This document shows positions 13,036 to 26,210 of a stretch of 64,000 nt of DNA, piece by piece. Within the stretch, counting starts at the first letter, position 1. Each line of letters begins with the position of its first letter. The DNA lies in NCBI GenBank assembly GCA_951799445.1, contig OX637287.1, positions 868,001 through 932,000 on the forward strand. Direction: 5' to 3'. A model generated the notes under the pieces. That model saw nothing but the letters and a program-made list of their open reading frames with translations. It had not been told where the DNA came from and made no database searches. The stretch is from Pseudisothecium myosuroides (Eukaryota; Streptophyta; Bryopsida; Hypnales; Lembophyllaceae). A program made the translations under genes and the position numbers.

Positions 13036-16000
13036 TTAGAGAGACGAAAGTCCACGATATGCAGGGACAGACATTACATTGAGAATTTCAGTTACTGAAG
13101 CCATGGAACACAGAGCAGCCTTCAGCACTTCACTAGGACATCCAGGCTTCACAATCTCCTTCACCTGCACCACAAGTTTGCAAGAGAGAAGTCACTAACA
13201 TTTTTCAGCATTCACTTCAAGTAGACAAACTTTACAGAGAAGTACAAGTCCAGCGCATTAACTGATGTCGAAAAAGATGAGGCTCATAGTTCTATAAATC
13301 GCGTAGCGAGAGAAATTCAAATTCTAACAAAGTGAAATATCACAAGGAGAAACGCTGCTTCATCATGCAAAGTGCGGATAACACACAACACACGCTCACC
13401 TTGTCAAGATATGCGTATAACTCTTGGACTTTGCCGATGTAATCGTTATCTTCCGCAGCAAGTGTTGTTGTTATCAGGTCAGCACCAGGACCAGCAAATT
13501 GAATAGGACCAGGATTTCTGTAAAGATCATCCATCATCCATGTGCTTGCAGTCTGAGATAACAACCTGTGGCCACACAAAAAACACAGGCTAAATATCAA
13601 TTGTGAACACAAGCAATATACTAGTGCAGACATATAATAAAATTTGAAAAAATGACATTGATTTAATACAATGTTGCAAGACAAGTCTCTCAGTGTGGGT
13701 AACTTCAAAAACTACCTGCTGCACATGAGTTGAGTAATCCAATCCACTCACTACATTCGGTCACTGCAATGAAGAGAGGACTTAAAACAGGTAAAGGTTC
13801 ACGATAGTTACTCATAAGGCTTGCCCTTCAAGTCCACTTTGGCACGGTGCAAGGCAGGCTTGCCGATTTGCGAAACACCTGGACCTCGTAGCCAGCGTTT
13901 TACGGACATCATTGCCTGCGAATAAGATTGCACAAGTTCCAAGGTCAGAATTCTGGGAAATATGCAGAAGCATTTCTCTTGGAAATAAGACCCAAGCTAG
14001 CCTAGCAAGAATCATAAGCAACGACAGTGCTTCGAAGTCCCACCGCCTTATTGACACTCAAATCATTCAAAACAGAACTTCACTAACCGTAAGCGGTGCT
14101 CCTCCACAGCGCCATTCCGAAGCATCCTGCTTCAGGTTGGCTACCGTGGCCAAGTATCCAGTTAAACCTGCTTGAGCCAAGTAATACGCAGTTTGTCCCA
14201 AGGTCTGTTTAAACACACCTGAGTAGTTAGCAGCTGACAACGATAAGACTGAAAGTTCTCTCAAAGACTTTGAATCCATCTAAATTCACTCTTAAACGCG
14301 AGAATGATGAAACAGCGGCACCGAGTTATACGGATGGGTGATCACATACATAAGCATAATTGCAGTCAAAGTTTGACGGCAAAGATCCACGAGCTTGATA
14401 GCCAAAGAAATGGCAGATGGCATTGAACTTTTTCCCCTTGTATATTCCTGCCTTCTGTAGATACAATTCTCAAATGATTAGCCAATTACTTCACAAAACT
14501 ATCTCATACAAATGAAGGGGAAATCCTGCCACTACTTCCAGATGTATCCAAAACCATCGGATCTGATGCGAAATAATATTACAGACACTGCGGTATGTCA
14601 TAAAGAACCATTCTCAAGGAATTTGCTGTCACCCAGATGTGGTCAGAGGATTTACCGTCCGCCTGGTCATTTCTGTGTCCACCAACTGAGCTAGAAGTTT
14701 TTCAGTCTCAATCTGCGACATCAAAAACGATACCTTTAAATAGATATTAAGGAAGAAGTGAACTCATGCGGTAGCCTCTCAAATGCCAGCGAAATTAGAT
14801 CAGGGAACACTTTCCAGAAAGATCTTTCCACGTACCAAATTTATGTCATTTCAGCTCTAAAACCTGGACACAAATTACACAGTAGTGAACGAGTGGCACA
14901 AGCCTTACCTGTGACAACTGCACAGAACCATCGGATTCACGGTCCAATAGCAACTGCACATCAGAGGCAACAAGTCATGAAGCAATGCATTTGACTAATT
15001 GGATTAAACAAACTAAATTCAGTAAGGGTAATGAGGGTTGCACTCAAAGGATCTGCACAATAAACACCTGCTTCTTTATGAAGATGGGGAGAAAGTCAAA
15101 CAAAGCCGACGCCCAAGGCGACAACATTGACGATATATTTTCAACACGGACATCCTCGTCTCGTTTCAATAGACCGTTGATTTCCTGAAAACGGACCACC
15201 CCAAGAAACATAAAAATGTGAGCTCCACATGCCATGACAAAATATTATGAAATGTGGATTTCAGACATACAAAAGATTAAGAACTTGAACGCGAAGACAT
15301 AGCAATTCTGTCTGAAGGAGCAGGATAGAAAGTAAGAATGTATCTCACTTGCAACAAGGCATAGAACTCTGGAATACTCTCTATAAGACCTTCCGGCAGA
15401 AGTATCACTCCATGGTATTTGCCTGCCAATTATGAAGGCCATTTTCAGAGACATCAATGCCAACTTCAGAAACACAAAGCTCTCGGCTACAGGCATACTT
15501 GAGTCCTGGCAAACCTCTCAAGATACTATTAAAATTGCTTCGAAGTTGCAATCCCGTGTGACAGGTGTCCATATTCTACGCAACAACTTGCAGCTTTCAC
15601 TGTTGTTACTTGTGTATATCCCTGACGCCAGCATTACACCTGACTTTCAAGTACAGTATTTACCTTGCTCTCCTCGAGCCTGAATAGCATCACATATTTG
15701 CTTTGTTACATCAAAGAGAGTCAGTTTTGAGTTTGACACTTCCTCCCCAAGTAAAACCTGCGTCCCATTCACACCTTTACTAGGTTCATAATGGCCCCAG
15801 GATGTCATAACTCACCGTCAACAATTATTGAATCTGAAATGAGAAGCTACTAACCATATCTAAATTATTGCGTACCATGTTTGCTTGCGACTGAAGAGCA
15901 CACTCAAGTGAGACATGTGAAGCCTGCCTTCCCATGAGTCTAATGAAGTAGTAGTACTGCAATGTTCCCCACCCATGAAAATGAGACCAACGTAAAAGAA

Positions 16001-19000
16001 TTTAGAAAAATAATCATGACACTAAAACCAAAAATCAATCCTTTGGGGGTCCAGATCAGGAGTCCAAACATAGGCGCATCTTCAAAACAAAAAGAATGAG
16101 ATATTGAGGGGCATAAATATCTGTGGAAGTGTACTGAAAATTACAAATATGAGAACCGCATCACCTTCTCAGCAGAAAGAGCATCTGTGCAAATGTTGCT
16201 GATGAGCTGTGAATACACCTGCCAGACCCCAGAACATACACCAAAACCTTTATCACTCCCGGTATCAACAAATTGGATGCCAAAGCACGTGAAACAACAT
16301 TGATACCAGTTCACCAACATATGGTTATAGATTAGGTGCGCAAACTTCTTAACCCTGAAAGGACAAGACCTATCACCTATCACCAAGGTACTTTGTCAAA
16401 AATGACTTGATTTTTGGACCAATAGGTGCATACTTTATTTCTACAGTGATCTCCAAAGTCATCCATCGGACACTTTTAGGCCTCCGCGTCCTTACAGGGT
16501 TAATATCAAACAAACAATACATGCTCTATTATTTTTTAAATATTCACTCGAATCCAAACATTCCGTATAGTCATTATAAAGAATTACCTTGCAGGTAGTG
16601 TCAAATCCAACATCTGTCTCAACAAATTGGTTTTTCAGATCCCCATCAATCGTCGCAGGAACTCCAATAACCTGCAAGAGGGTATTGCCAAAGTTGTCAG
16701 AAGTCCACATCCTTTGTGGCAGGCTGACATGCATTATCTCTCTTAAAGAGCCAGAGGGAAAATAAGACTAAACTCCACCAAATCTGCCAGCATCACTCTT
16801 GATAGACTATCCACAAATCTGATTTGACACAGCAATCAAACGAAAAGCAACTGTCGATATCCAAGCCGCACAAATACTTCCCAAGGTTCAACTATTTTAA
16901 CCATCAATATTAACAGTGCCTCGCAAATGTCGATTGAGACAACAACGATGCATCTTGCTGCAAACCAGGCGGGTCACAGATCTACCCAACTTTACTCGAA
17001 AGTGGCAAATGAAAAGATTAGTTATGATCAGGGCTTTTTTTTTTGGCATTACAGTGCCAGATTGCACCAGAAAAAAATAATTTAGCTAAAAAATGGCAAC
17101 AAATCATTAAGTTTTTCGCCAGAAAACTTCAAATTAAAAAAAAATCTTGGATGAAATCGCCAGAATGTGGATGAAAATAGAAGCATAGACATGTGATATG
17201 TGCTAATTTGATATTTTCTATCCAATATGTGGAAGAATGTTGAAATTTGGAGCACCACCATGACATTTATATCATCACTTTGGCACTTCATAAAAAATGG
17301 AAAAAATAGACTGGTTATGATGGCTAACCTTGGTTGTACATCCAGATTCTAAGAAGGATTCCGCTAATTGAGCAGCATCTGTCATCGAGCCACAACCTGC
17401 AAAACGATGTCACTATTCAGTCACCAAACACGATTGATAGAAGTACATATACAACATAATGAGTCCTGCTCAGAGAACACGGACAGAGGTGAAAGGTGGG
17501 AAGCTTCTAGGGTGAATATCAGCATCAAGAAGACGCCATGAAGTTCATAACCACTAAACCTGCAAAAGCAGCTGACTGCCGATCTGGATTGGTTCATTTG
17601 GGATAGATTGTCCCTAAAACTATAACTGCTGCAATTAGATCATCGATGGAGGCAGGTGGCACTAAAACTTCAGAGTACAGGGCAAACCTCCAATGAGGAC
17701 AAGGGCGTCCAATTTCAAAGCTTCACATGCAGACTTCGCATCATTCACCTGCTGCGAGGTCTTAATCTGATCCTTCGTTCGCCCCAAAAGATCATACCCT
17801 CCTGCGGAGACCAGCATTTCGAGTTACAGAGTGTGAACTCATCCAAATTGGTCGACTGGAGAATGGGGGAAGTGCTTCAGTTCACAAAAGCATCCAAAAA
17901 ATATCCTTGACGATTGCGGGACGGACTTACCCTGGTTCCGAAATTCCGTAAGCATGTCCTTGGAAATGTCCACAGTTTTCTGAGCAAAAATACCTTCCGT
18001 ACCACCTGCCCATTGCAACATGAACATAACAAAATTATAAGCTGATTCTCAATACTAATACTAATACTATAATTAGAACCAGAGATAAAGGATTGAATAA
18101 TCATATGATTAAAATCAGAGGTATTTTATCGATTAATGCTTCGAAAACATAAAATCGCATTAAGACGACTTCAAGGAAGGCGATAAATGTGCTGTAATGA
18201 GTAAAGTTTGAGAGGATCGAACACAAGCATTGAGCTGACAGTCCTAATCATTCCCTGCAAAACAGAGCGGGCATTCTACAATATTCTCGGTACATAAAAG
18301 CCATCTCCTACTAATGTCAGCGCCATTTGCAAAAAGCATACTACGCAAACGACCAATGAATAGACAAGACAATAATGTTTCATCTACGCCAAGGGAACCA
18401 ACAAACAGAGGACTTTGATCGACGTGTAATATTATAGATAACGAGAACCAACCATCCAACCAACTGCTGTCTAAGACTTCGGCAGTCGAGCACGGCTCTT
18501 AAATCTTCAGAGAAGTTAACTCGTTGACAAGAGAAGAAGAACCCGGCAAAGCACCTATAATGACGTACCAATGAAGCCGATCAGAGTACTATCAGCATTC
18601 CGGCTCTTCAACGCATCGTGCAACCCAGTGATTATATTGTGCCCACCGGGTGACTGCCGCCCGCAGAAAGCCACACCAATTCTGAAAAGACATAGCCAAA
18701 CCATTCAGACTAGACATTACCCATAGTTCCAGAGGCTTGCCCCGACAGTACAGAGCTGTATGAGGTTGATTGACTGATATGTAATAATAGAAAATAATGA
18801 ATCGCAAATAAAGATGCTCAGAGCATGGCACAGTGCATGTCAGGCGGGAGACTTCTAACGACAAGTAGGTACCTAAGAGGTGAGTGCTTTGTCGATTTGG
18901 CCTCGGCGCTCGCAGCAGACACCAAGTGCACCAGCGGCTGGCCGAATGTGTGTGGATATGCTCGGGACACAGCGAGGCGATCCGACGGATCAGCCGTTGT

Positions 19001-19839
19001 AGTGTTATCACCCCCCGAGACCTTCACATTGGCACCCTGCAGCAGCACCAGATAAGACTCAAGCAACCGCTTAGAAACAACGCTCTCGGCCCCAAATTAA
19101 GATCACAGAAATAAGAACAATAGCAAGAAACCTCTTTACATACAACTATCAAAATTAACAATAGAAAACGTGCATGCTGGAGGTCTGAAGTATTACACAC
19201 AGGAATACACTGGAGCCAGGGGACTCGATCCCAGTAACAAAATCTTTTTCCAATACAGACAATAAACAAGCTCCAGCGTGTCCTTTTCCACAAAGAAACC
19301 CTCTCACATTGCCAAATGAGTTCATACAAGATTCATCCACAACTATCTGCTTTCTCAGAATATAATGTCCACTAACAAGCCCTCGAACAGAACCTCCACC
19401 AGTCCTAAACCTCGAAAATGTCAACCACAACACAGCTGATGGTCCGATCATGAATAGCACAAAGACCTTGCCAAAGCATCCACTCTTTTCCGCTAAGCTA
19501 CACTTCTCCGGATGCACAAGCAACAAAACACACTATTCCTCACATCTCGCCATGGCCTTCACTACGCTACGCGCAGGCAATGCACAAGCAAAAGACACAT
19601 TATTCCTCAACCAATCCTTCACAAAAATGTCAAACAGCTATCGGCCGATCGTGAAATCGCGAACTTCTCGCCGTAGTCTCCACTGTTTTCCTCTACGCTC
19701 AATGCATAATGCGCAAGGCACAGAGTACAGTATTCAGAACAGCCACCTCCAATGAGGGCGGAATCCGGGGCTGAAACTGAGCGCGAACGGCTGACAATCC
19801 CTGCAGCTTGGACTGCGAGTGCTGAAGCTCAATCCCCAT
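13036..19839 (-). CDS. PFPA: PPi-fructose-6-phosphate 1-phosphotransferase, alpha subunit
   Basis: Regulatory subunit of the cytosolic PPi-dependent phosphofructokinase (fructose-6-P + PPi <-> fructose-1,6-bisP + Pi). Exons, some ends to within a few bases: 19839-19747, 19036-18873, 18681-18569, 18005-17931, ~17807-17691, ~17397-17330, 16671-16588, 16218-16165, 15956-15876, ~15757-15665, ~15423-15350, 15184-15068, ~14953-14909, ~14713-14657, ~14459-14354, 14204-14088, 13914-13815, 13565-13400, 13164-13036; about 617 aa, as expected. Diagnostic pieces are [11 protein letters not shown] (alpha-type loop in place of GGQ), [57 protein letters not shown] and [19 protein letters not shown]. The beta-subunit GGDDSNT is replaced by GGCGSMTD. 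Unusually, exon 7 reads [15 protein letters not shown] 155-bp TTAA MITE sits in the intron between exons 7 and 8. Confidence 0.95.
16349..16503. mobile_element. Short TTAA/CCC-TIR MITE in a PFP intron
   Basis: TTAACCCTGAAAGGAC at the left and TCCTTACAGGGTTAA at the right: imperfect inverted ends flanked by TTAA, 155 bp, no ORF. It lies between PFP exons 7 and 8. Its interior (AAGTCATCCATCGGAC) resembles sequence near 62.96 kb. Confidence 0.6.
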
Positions 19840-21790
19840 GGCTCCTACGCCGTCTTCTCCGCCCCCCGATTCACGTTCTTCCACTCCGACAAGTGCAGAG
19901 AGAGGAAGCACCTCCGTTCCACTACAAAATAAGGAGAAACTCAGCGTCAAAAGGAGTTATGTGAGATCTCTAAGCTTGTCGATCAAAGTATCAAGCACAT
20001 GCTTCACCCACAATCAGGAATAACGCCGGCTCCAGCACTGTAGATATTCTGCTCAATTAATGCATCGGATGTACAGGGAGAAAACGTGACGATCGAATGT
20101 GAGAAATCTCTGACCACTTCAAGAAACCCTTACAAGTCGTCAACTAAAGAACGTCTCACATTCTACCCTGTCTATACATCTAAAATCACGAAGAACTCAA
20201 ACACAGCAGGGCTCGACACCTTCAAAACCACAGTAACTTATAGTTCATTGTATGAGGGAAATAAACATCAAATTTCGAGTTCGTTCTCATCCGTCCTCAA
20301 TTATCTCAGCCAGGAAGCGAGGTCAATAAGGCAGAGCGGATCTTCGTGCACGGTCTCCGCCGCAAGACCGGGATAACAAAGCCATAATTCTGCATGCCAA
20401 AACCTCCAACCGAGGAACAAAACCTATCGCTACAGTTCAACAAAGGCCGCAACCCGATTCAATCTACACACGACGGTAATGCAAGAACTAACTAGCCTCG
20501 GAGCCGCTCACCTTGCAAATTGTTGACAAAACAGCAGAAGATGTAAACAACCGGACGAACTCCACGACCCCTTGGGAACCTCGAGTTTGGCTCAGCAAAG
20601 GCGGATCAAACGCGGAGCAAATGGGACAATGGAGCTTCCCCAGACTCTCCAAAGAGATGCAAGAGAATGCGAAGTGAAAGGAGGTGTTGGGATAACAATC
20701 AAAGCCCCTGCACCAATACACTGGCCCTCTTCATGGTGAGGAAGACGGACCCGACGACCCGCGGTCGCTCGAGCCGGGGTTCGTTCGACCGAAAGTCGCG
20801 CAATCGCAGGGACTAGGGGTTTGAGATGATCCACTTCCGACCGGCGGATGCCAACAGCAAAACGACAGATGTCTCATGCGACCACTTGGAATAGGGCCTC
20901 GGTTTCGAACAGAGGTCGCCGGGATCTTCGGACCATCCGGAACAAAATTTGACTACACGGGGGTTGGCTTGCTTGTCTCTTGACAACTACTTTGTGAGAC
21001 AACTTGTCCCCGGTGACAATTAAACAACCAAAAATGACGATTAATGACAATTGTCATTTTGACATCCAAAATTATTGTAGGTTGTCCCTTGCAAGTTTGT
21101 ATTGGTAGAAGTTTATAGCTTAGTAGAGTTGAATGTCTAGCAAGATTAATTCTCTTGATAATAAGGCTCAGGCTTTTGTTTAATTCCTGAATCCCTTAAT
21201 ACCCATGCAATCATTTTATGGTTGTTGTCCAATTTCAAAGAATGCCCTGAACCTATAAACATGTTTTTTTTATTTTATATTATTCTCATGTAATTTGCTA
21301 GATTATTTATCTTTCGTAGGCCAAAAAAACTCTTGATTTGAGCAAAAATTCTAATTTGGGTGATTTTTCAAACTCAAACACTTCAAAGAAATTCCATTGC
21401 AAATTGTCTTGAGGAAGAGATCTAACAAAGTGAGAGGTCATCTAAAGAAAAATATTCCATGAGTAATGCAAGTAGGCAAAGGATGGTTCGTTTGAATAAA
21501 TACTCTATAGGTCTTATCAAGCTTATTTTCCTAGTGTACCTCCATTGATTACAAGGCTTTGTAAGTAATCTTCCATTGCTCCAATACTTATAAAAATTGG
21601 CTTACATATTTTCAACTATTCATTAATGCATTTGGTCAAAAAGGAAAAAATTTCATTAGTGATGCCTCCTTGAAGTCATTATGTCCAAGAAAAAAAAATA
21701 TTGTTTTTTCAAAAATTGAACTCTAATTACAAATATCTCAAAATCTGTACATCAAATTCTTTGAAAATTGGAGGATTTTTTTACTTAATA
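19840..21790. other. PFP alpha 5' region
   Basis: Probable 5' UTR and promoter of the minus-strand PFP gene. The sequence is relatively GC-rich to about 20.95 kb, then falls to AT-rich spacer. Several open frames on both strands overlap each other here and none resembles a known family, so I treat them as chance. Confidence 0.4.
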
Positions 21791-22055
21791 TACTAGAAGA
21801 AAATTGCGTTTTACTAGTCAAATTTGCGTTTTACTTGACAGAAACTACGTTATACTCAACAAAAAATGTGGAATGGATTTTGTTGAGTTCTCCCTTTCAT
21901 AACGTAAAATTCTGCGTTCCAACATTTCAACACAAAATTTGACAAGTAAAATGCAGAATTTGGTGTTAGAATGCAAAGTTTTGCGTTACAAAGGGGGAAC
22001 TCAACAAAACTGATTCCACACTTTTTGTTGAGTACAACGCAGTTTTCTTCTAGTG
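21791..22055. mobile_element. CACTA-like MITE (foldback), 265 bp
   Basis: Left end TACTAGAAGAAAATTGCG and right end CGCAGTTTTCTTCTAGTG are inverted repeats resembling the CACTACAAGAAAA termini of plant En/Spm elements (left first base C to T). A 3-bp ATA repeats on both sides, the right size for a CACTA target duplication. The interior folds on itself over most of its length. No transposase. Confidence 0.65.
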
Positions 22056-23167
22056 ATAGTAATGAGCAAGGTCCTATGATCAAATCTTCGAAAAAATGAT
22101 TGTAACAAACATTTTATGTTGATCTTTAGAAATGACAATTTGGAAGTGATTTTAGAAGGAAGATTCCCTTGGATCTTTAGAAATTATGGACCAAACATTC
22201 AAATTTTGAACAATGGATGAAACACATCCATTTCAAACATACAAAATGCAGTTTTTCATCTATCATTTTTTTTGGAAGATCTTTGTGTTAGTTCTTTAAT
22301 ATTTGTATAATATGGATTTTGAGGATTATACTTTGCAAATATTCTATAATTCAAAGAAAATTGATGGGTCATGCTTCAAAAAGTGACTTCTATAGATAAA
22401 AAAATAACCCTTCAAAAATGACTTAAATAAAAAATAAAATTCTAAAATCACTATGATTACAATCTAATGAATTCGACTTAAACAGGAAAATCCTTGTGAA
22501 AATCACAAATATTCAATTTACAATCAACTTCAGAAAGAATTTTTAATTTTTGTTTTCAAATTTTATTGAAAAATATTAGTTTGTGTGTTAGTTGATCTAT
22601 CTATACGGAAATGGTCTAAAGATCATATTTTACAACTATTGTTTGAAAGTCATCATTAAATTGTTATTCTAAGTTGCATTTTATAATACATTTTTACATT
22701 TTGGAAACTCTGAACTATCATTGGTCCTTAATTAAGGGGTTAAGGTATAGTTGGGGCTTTTGCCATTTGATGGCTCACTTGTTGCCTTGCCTCAAATTAA
22801 GTGAAGTCTCATGCGACTTGGATCAAGCCACTTGTATACCTTGGCCTTTCAATTTTTGTCTTCTCCGACCTCCATATCCTTACCAAGTCTCTCTTAACTA
22901 CCGTAGCCAGAGGTCAGTTTTGGCAAAAAATAATTAAAAAACTTTAAGCCCAATTATTTTGAAAATTAACAAGTCATTATGCCGAATTCAAGGAAAATTA
23001 TCTATACAAAAAGCCAAAATGTTGGTAAATATACCAATTCAACTTGATGCCAACATATGTCTTCTAATCTTTGGGTGGAGAGGTAGTTTTTATAATGAAG
23101 CCCATTATCCATATAAAATCTTCAAAGGATATGGGACAATTTGAACATGAGAGCTTGACTACTCATT
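22056..23167. other. AT-rich spacer
   Basis: AT-rich sequence with no recognisable gene. The short open frames at 22674-22937 and 22959-23144 show no family resemblance. Confidence 0.5.
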
Positions 23168-23563
23168 GTCAAAACGCAAGAATTGTGTTCAATGTAGAAT
23201 TTTAGACCTCGTTTTGGCATAGTAGAATAATTTTTTCCAAAAAATTTTTAACTAAAAAAAGTTGGGAATTTAGTCTAAATTTCATTTCCAAAAATCCGTT
23301 TGAGATTTAGAGTCTCCAATCAAAAGTTATGGACAAAATTCAAAGAGGATGTTTGAAAATGTCAAAGAAAATGTCCCTCCCAACCCTTCCCTAATTTTAT
23401 CCATAACTTTTGATTGGAGACTCTAAATCTCAAAAGAATTTTTGGAGATGAAATTTAGACTAAATTCCCAAATTTTCTTAGTTCAAAGCTTTTGGAAAAA
23501 AATTATTCTACTATGCCAAAATGAGGTCTGAAATTCTACATTGTACATAATTTCTGCTTTTGA
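23168..23563. repeat. Long inverted repeat (hairpin), arms ~180 bp
   Basis: The left arm includes TGTAGAATTTTAGACCTC, TTTTGGCATAGTAGAATAAT and TCCAATCAAAAGTTATGGA. The right arm carries their reverse complements in mirrored order (TCCATAACTTTTGATTGGA, ATTATTCTACTATGCCAAAA, GAGGTCTGAAATTCTACA). The loop is only ~50 bp around 23.35-23.39 kb. It could be a foldback MITE or, if transcribed, a source of double-stranded RNA. No clear target duplication was found. Confidence 0.7.
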
Positions 23564-24379
23564 CTTAACTAAGTGTGTGGTTGAGCTTCTACTAGTCCTA
23601 ATTTACATATCCCACATGGATTGTCTTACCTACTACTACCCCACTTGTATAAAGAGATTGTTTGTAACTAACTACATGTGCACATTAGAAGTGACTTCCA
23701 CTTCTATGTGGTAGTTGATGAATATTGAACCGGAGGTATACAATGAAGAATTTTGAATTTACTTAAAGGGCTGTCAAAAATTAAGAAAAAATATTCAATA
23801 ACTGCCGAATAATTTAATAATTAAAAATGAACTGTCGAACCATCCATTCCATCCATTAATTATTCGACAAATTTGTGCCGAAGGTGACTTCCGGGTACGG
23901 TAGTCCCTTGGCCCCACCTCCAAACTCCAACTCAAAATTATATTAAATCTCTAATGGAAAAGGTGTTTCAATTGACTCACAATCATAATAAATGATCATT
24001 ATGAAGTAGGATGAATTTTGAAACTTCGTAGGCCCAAATGAAAATTACAATTACAAATTTTGCAATTGATTCCATAAAAGTGTATGTCAAGTGGTGTGAT
24101 ATGACAAGCTGACACATTTTGGAATGACTTGCGCTGATTGATCATTTGTAACTTCTCACTTGTAAAGTACAAAACTTGCATCCCTGTGTAATTAAATATT
24201 CTATTTTAGGATATAGATTTTTAGATTACATGTTGGTTTTTATTTTGCCGTTGAAAATTTGAAATAAAATCAATGTTTTTTTGGAACATATGACTATGAT
24301 AACCAGAAAATGTGGAAGTTTGCATTTTTGACAGCCAAAAATTAGGATAATAAGTTGTCCTTTTGACAACCAAAATTTA

Positions 24380-24613
24380 TGTTAAGAGTCATCTTTATCT
24401 TGATACGCTCTCCACTTATAGTTCACTAAAGTTTACTTTAGTTTACTTTAGTTAGAGGATCCCTTGAGCCAATAGTAGAGGAGGAGAACTATTTATAGAT
24501 TCTCTCTCCTTGGTATATATTTACTTTACTTTGAATATATTCTCTCTCTTTTCTTCTTGTATACTTTGGTTATATAATACTTTGTAGTTTGATTTCGTTT
24601 CCTACTCTCAACA
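24380..24613 (+). repeat. 5' LTR of the copia element
   Basis: 234 bp, starting TGTTAAGAGTC and ending CTCTCAACA (TG...CA). It has one extra GTTTACTTTA unit compared with the 3' LTR. Confidence 0.93.
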
Positions 24614-24632
24614 CGTTATTAGCACGCTCTTT
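24614..24632 (+). other. Putative primer-binding site
   Basis: The sequence directly after the 5' LTR is CGTTATTAGCACGCTC. It is not the usual plant copia site TGGTATCAGAGC (3' end of initiator tRNA-Met). An internal tRNA fragment as primer is possible; this is inference. Confidence 0.35.
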
Positions 24633-24725
24633 AATCATTATTATCTTGAGCTTTGTATTTGCAATTTGGATTTTGTATTCGTTTTGATTTCTCTTATCTT
24701 TAAGTCAATCTTTTCTTTCTTCATC

Positions 24726-26210
24726 ATGAGTACTTCAAACTCTTCTGTTGTTCCATCTCTAGCAATTCCTGTTACAACTACTAACATTGAGCCACCAAGG
24801 CTTCAACCTCTTTTGTTTGCACAGTTAGCAACCGATGGACATAACTATTTGTTATGGGCGAAAACTACGAAAGCATATATATTTGCAGAGCAGTTATCGC
24901 AGTCTATCACTTTTGATGAACTTCCAACTGTAAGTACTTCAATTTTTACCACTACTTCTTACAAAGCATTGCTTTTGCTTTGTCGTCATCTTGTTCCTTC
25001 TTTGTAGTTGCAATATTTGGAACTCGAAAACCCTAATGAACTTTGGCATAAGCTCAAAGCTCGTTTTGATCATTAGAAAACCATTTTTCTTCCTAGAGCC
25101 CTTAGTGATTGGACTCATTTACGAGTGTTGGATTTTCCAACATTTGTTTCTTTCAATAATGAGTTATATCGTATCATATCACAATTGAGATTGTGTGGAC
25201 AAACCATTACTGAGGAGTAAATGATTGAGAAAACTCTCTCAACATTTCCACCTGCATCTGCTGTACTTGCACAACAGTACAGAAACATGAAATTTGTGAA
25301 TCACTCAGATTTCATGTCTCTGTTACTTTTTGCTGAAAAGCAAAATGAACTCCTCTTGCGTAATGCGGAGGCCCGTCCAATTGGAACTACGGTTCCTGAG
25401 TCCCATGCTGTTACAGTTTCTAATGTTAAACCTAGGGTACAAAATTGTAGAAAAAATCGTTTTAAACGCTCAGGTAGTCATAGCTGTGATAACCAACACG
25501 CTCAAAATATGACTAACACTTCTTCTACTAACAACCATGGTAAGTGTCCGTCAGAGACGCGTTCTTGCCACAAATGTGGCAGAGTGGGCCATCAAGCAAT
25601 TTCTTGTCGAACATCAGAGTATTTTATAAAGATGTTCCAAGAAAATAAGAAGTTTTGGGCTCAAACTCGAGAAGCCTCGCGAGAAGCCCATACCATGGAT
25701 GCATCCATGGATCCATTTCGAACTGACTCGGGAGCTGAAGACCGAGAGACATATGTTGTTGAAGATACTTCCACTAGTGAGTTTTGTGATGCGTTCCTTG
25801 ACTTTGCAACTACACATACAATCTTGCGGGATAAACATTTTTTTGATGAGAATAATCTTTCAATTTGGCAAACCAAAAATTTGATGACTATGGTTGGATC
25901 GAATGTGTTTCGTTTCCAGGAGGGACCAGCAAAGGTGATATTGCCTGAGGGCACCACCATTATATGCATGCGTGCTATGTTTTCTCCCTCTGCGCCTCGG
26001 AGCCTGATCAGCTACCGAGATGTATGCGCCAATGATTTTCATCTCTCGACCAAAATTCTAGATAAGCAAGAGACTCTGGTATTTATTAAAAATAATAAAG
26101 TTGTGGAAATGGCTTTTGCTGCGGCAAGTGGTTTGTATCGGATTCCAATCCAACCACCCGTTGTATCCAGTTTTGCATTATCTTATAAAGATAATAAAAT
26201 TTCTCTTTAG
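24726..26210 (+). pseudogene. copia gag and protease region, with in-frame stops
   Basis: A single reading frame carries Gag, starting MSTSNSSVV, interrupted by stops at about 25005, 25074 and 25218, and stopping again at 26208. A CCHC zinc knuckle (CHKCGRVGHQAISC) lies at 25566-25607. The protease follows: LDFATTHTILRDKHFF has Phe where copia proteases have the active-site Ser/Thr-Gly/Ala triad (expected D-S-A), a change one C-to-T step from Ser. Not functional. Confidence 0.85.

Noticed and set aside
18592..19526. Several minus-strand frames of 100-140 aa
   Set aside because: They run through introns of the PFP gene; only the parts listed as exons 2 and 3 match the family.
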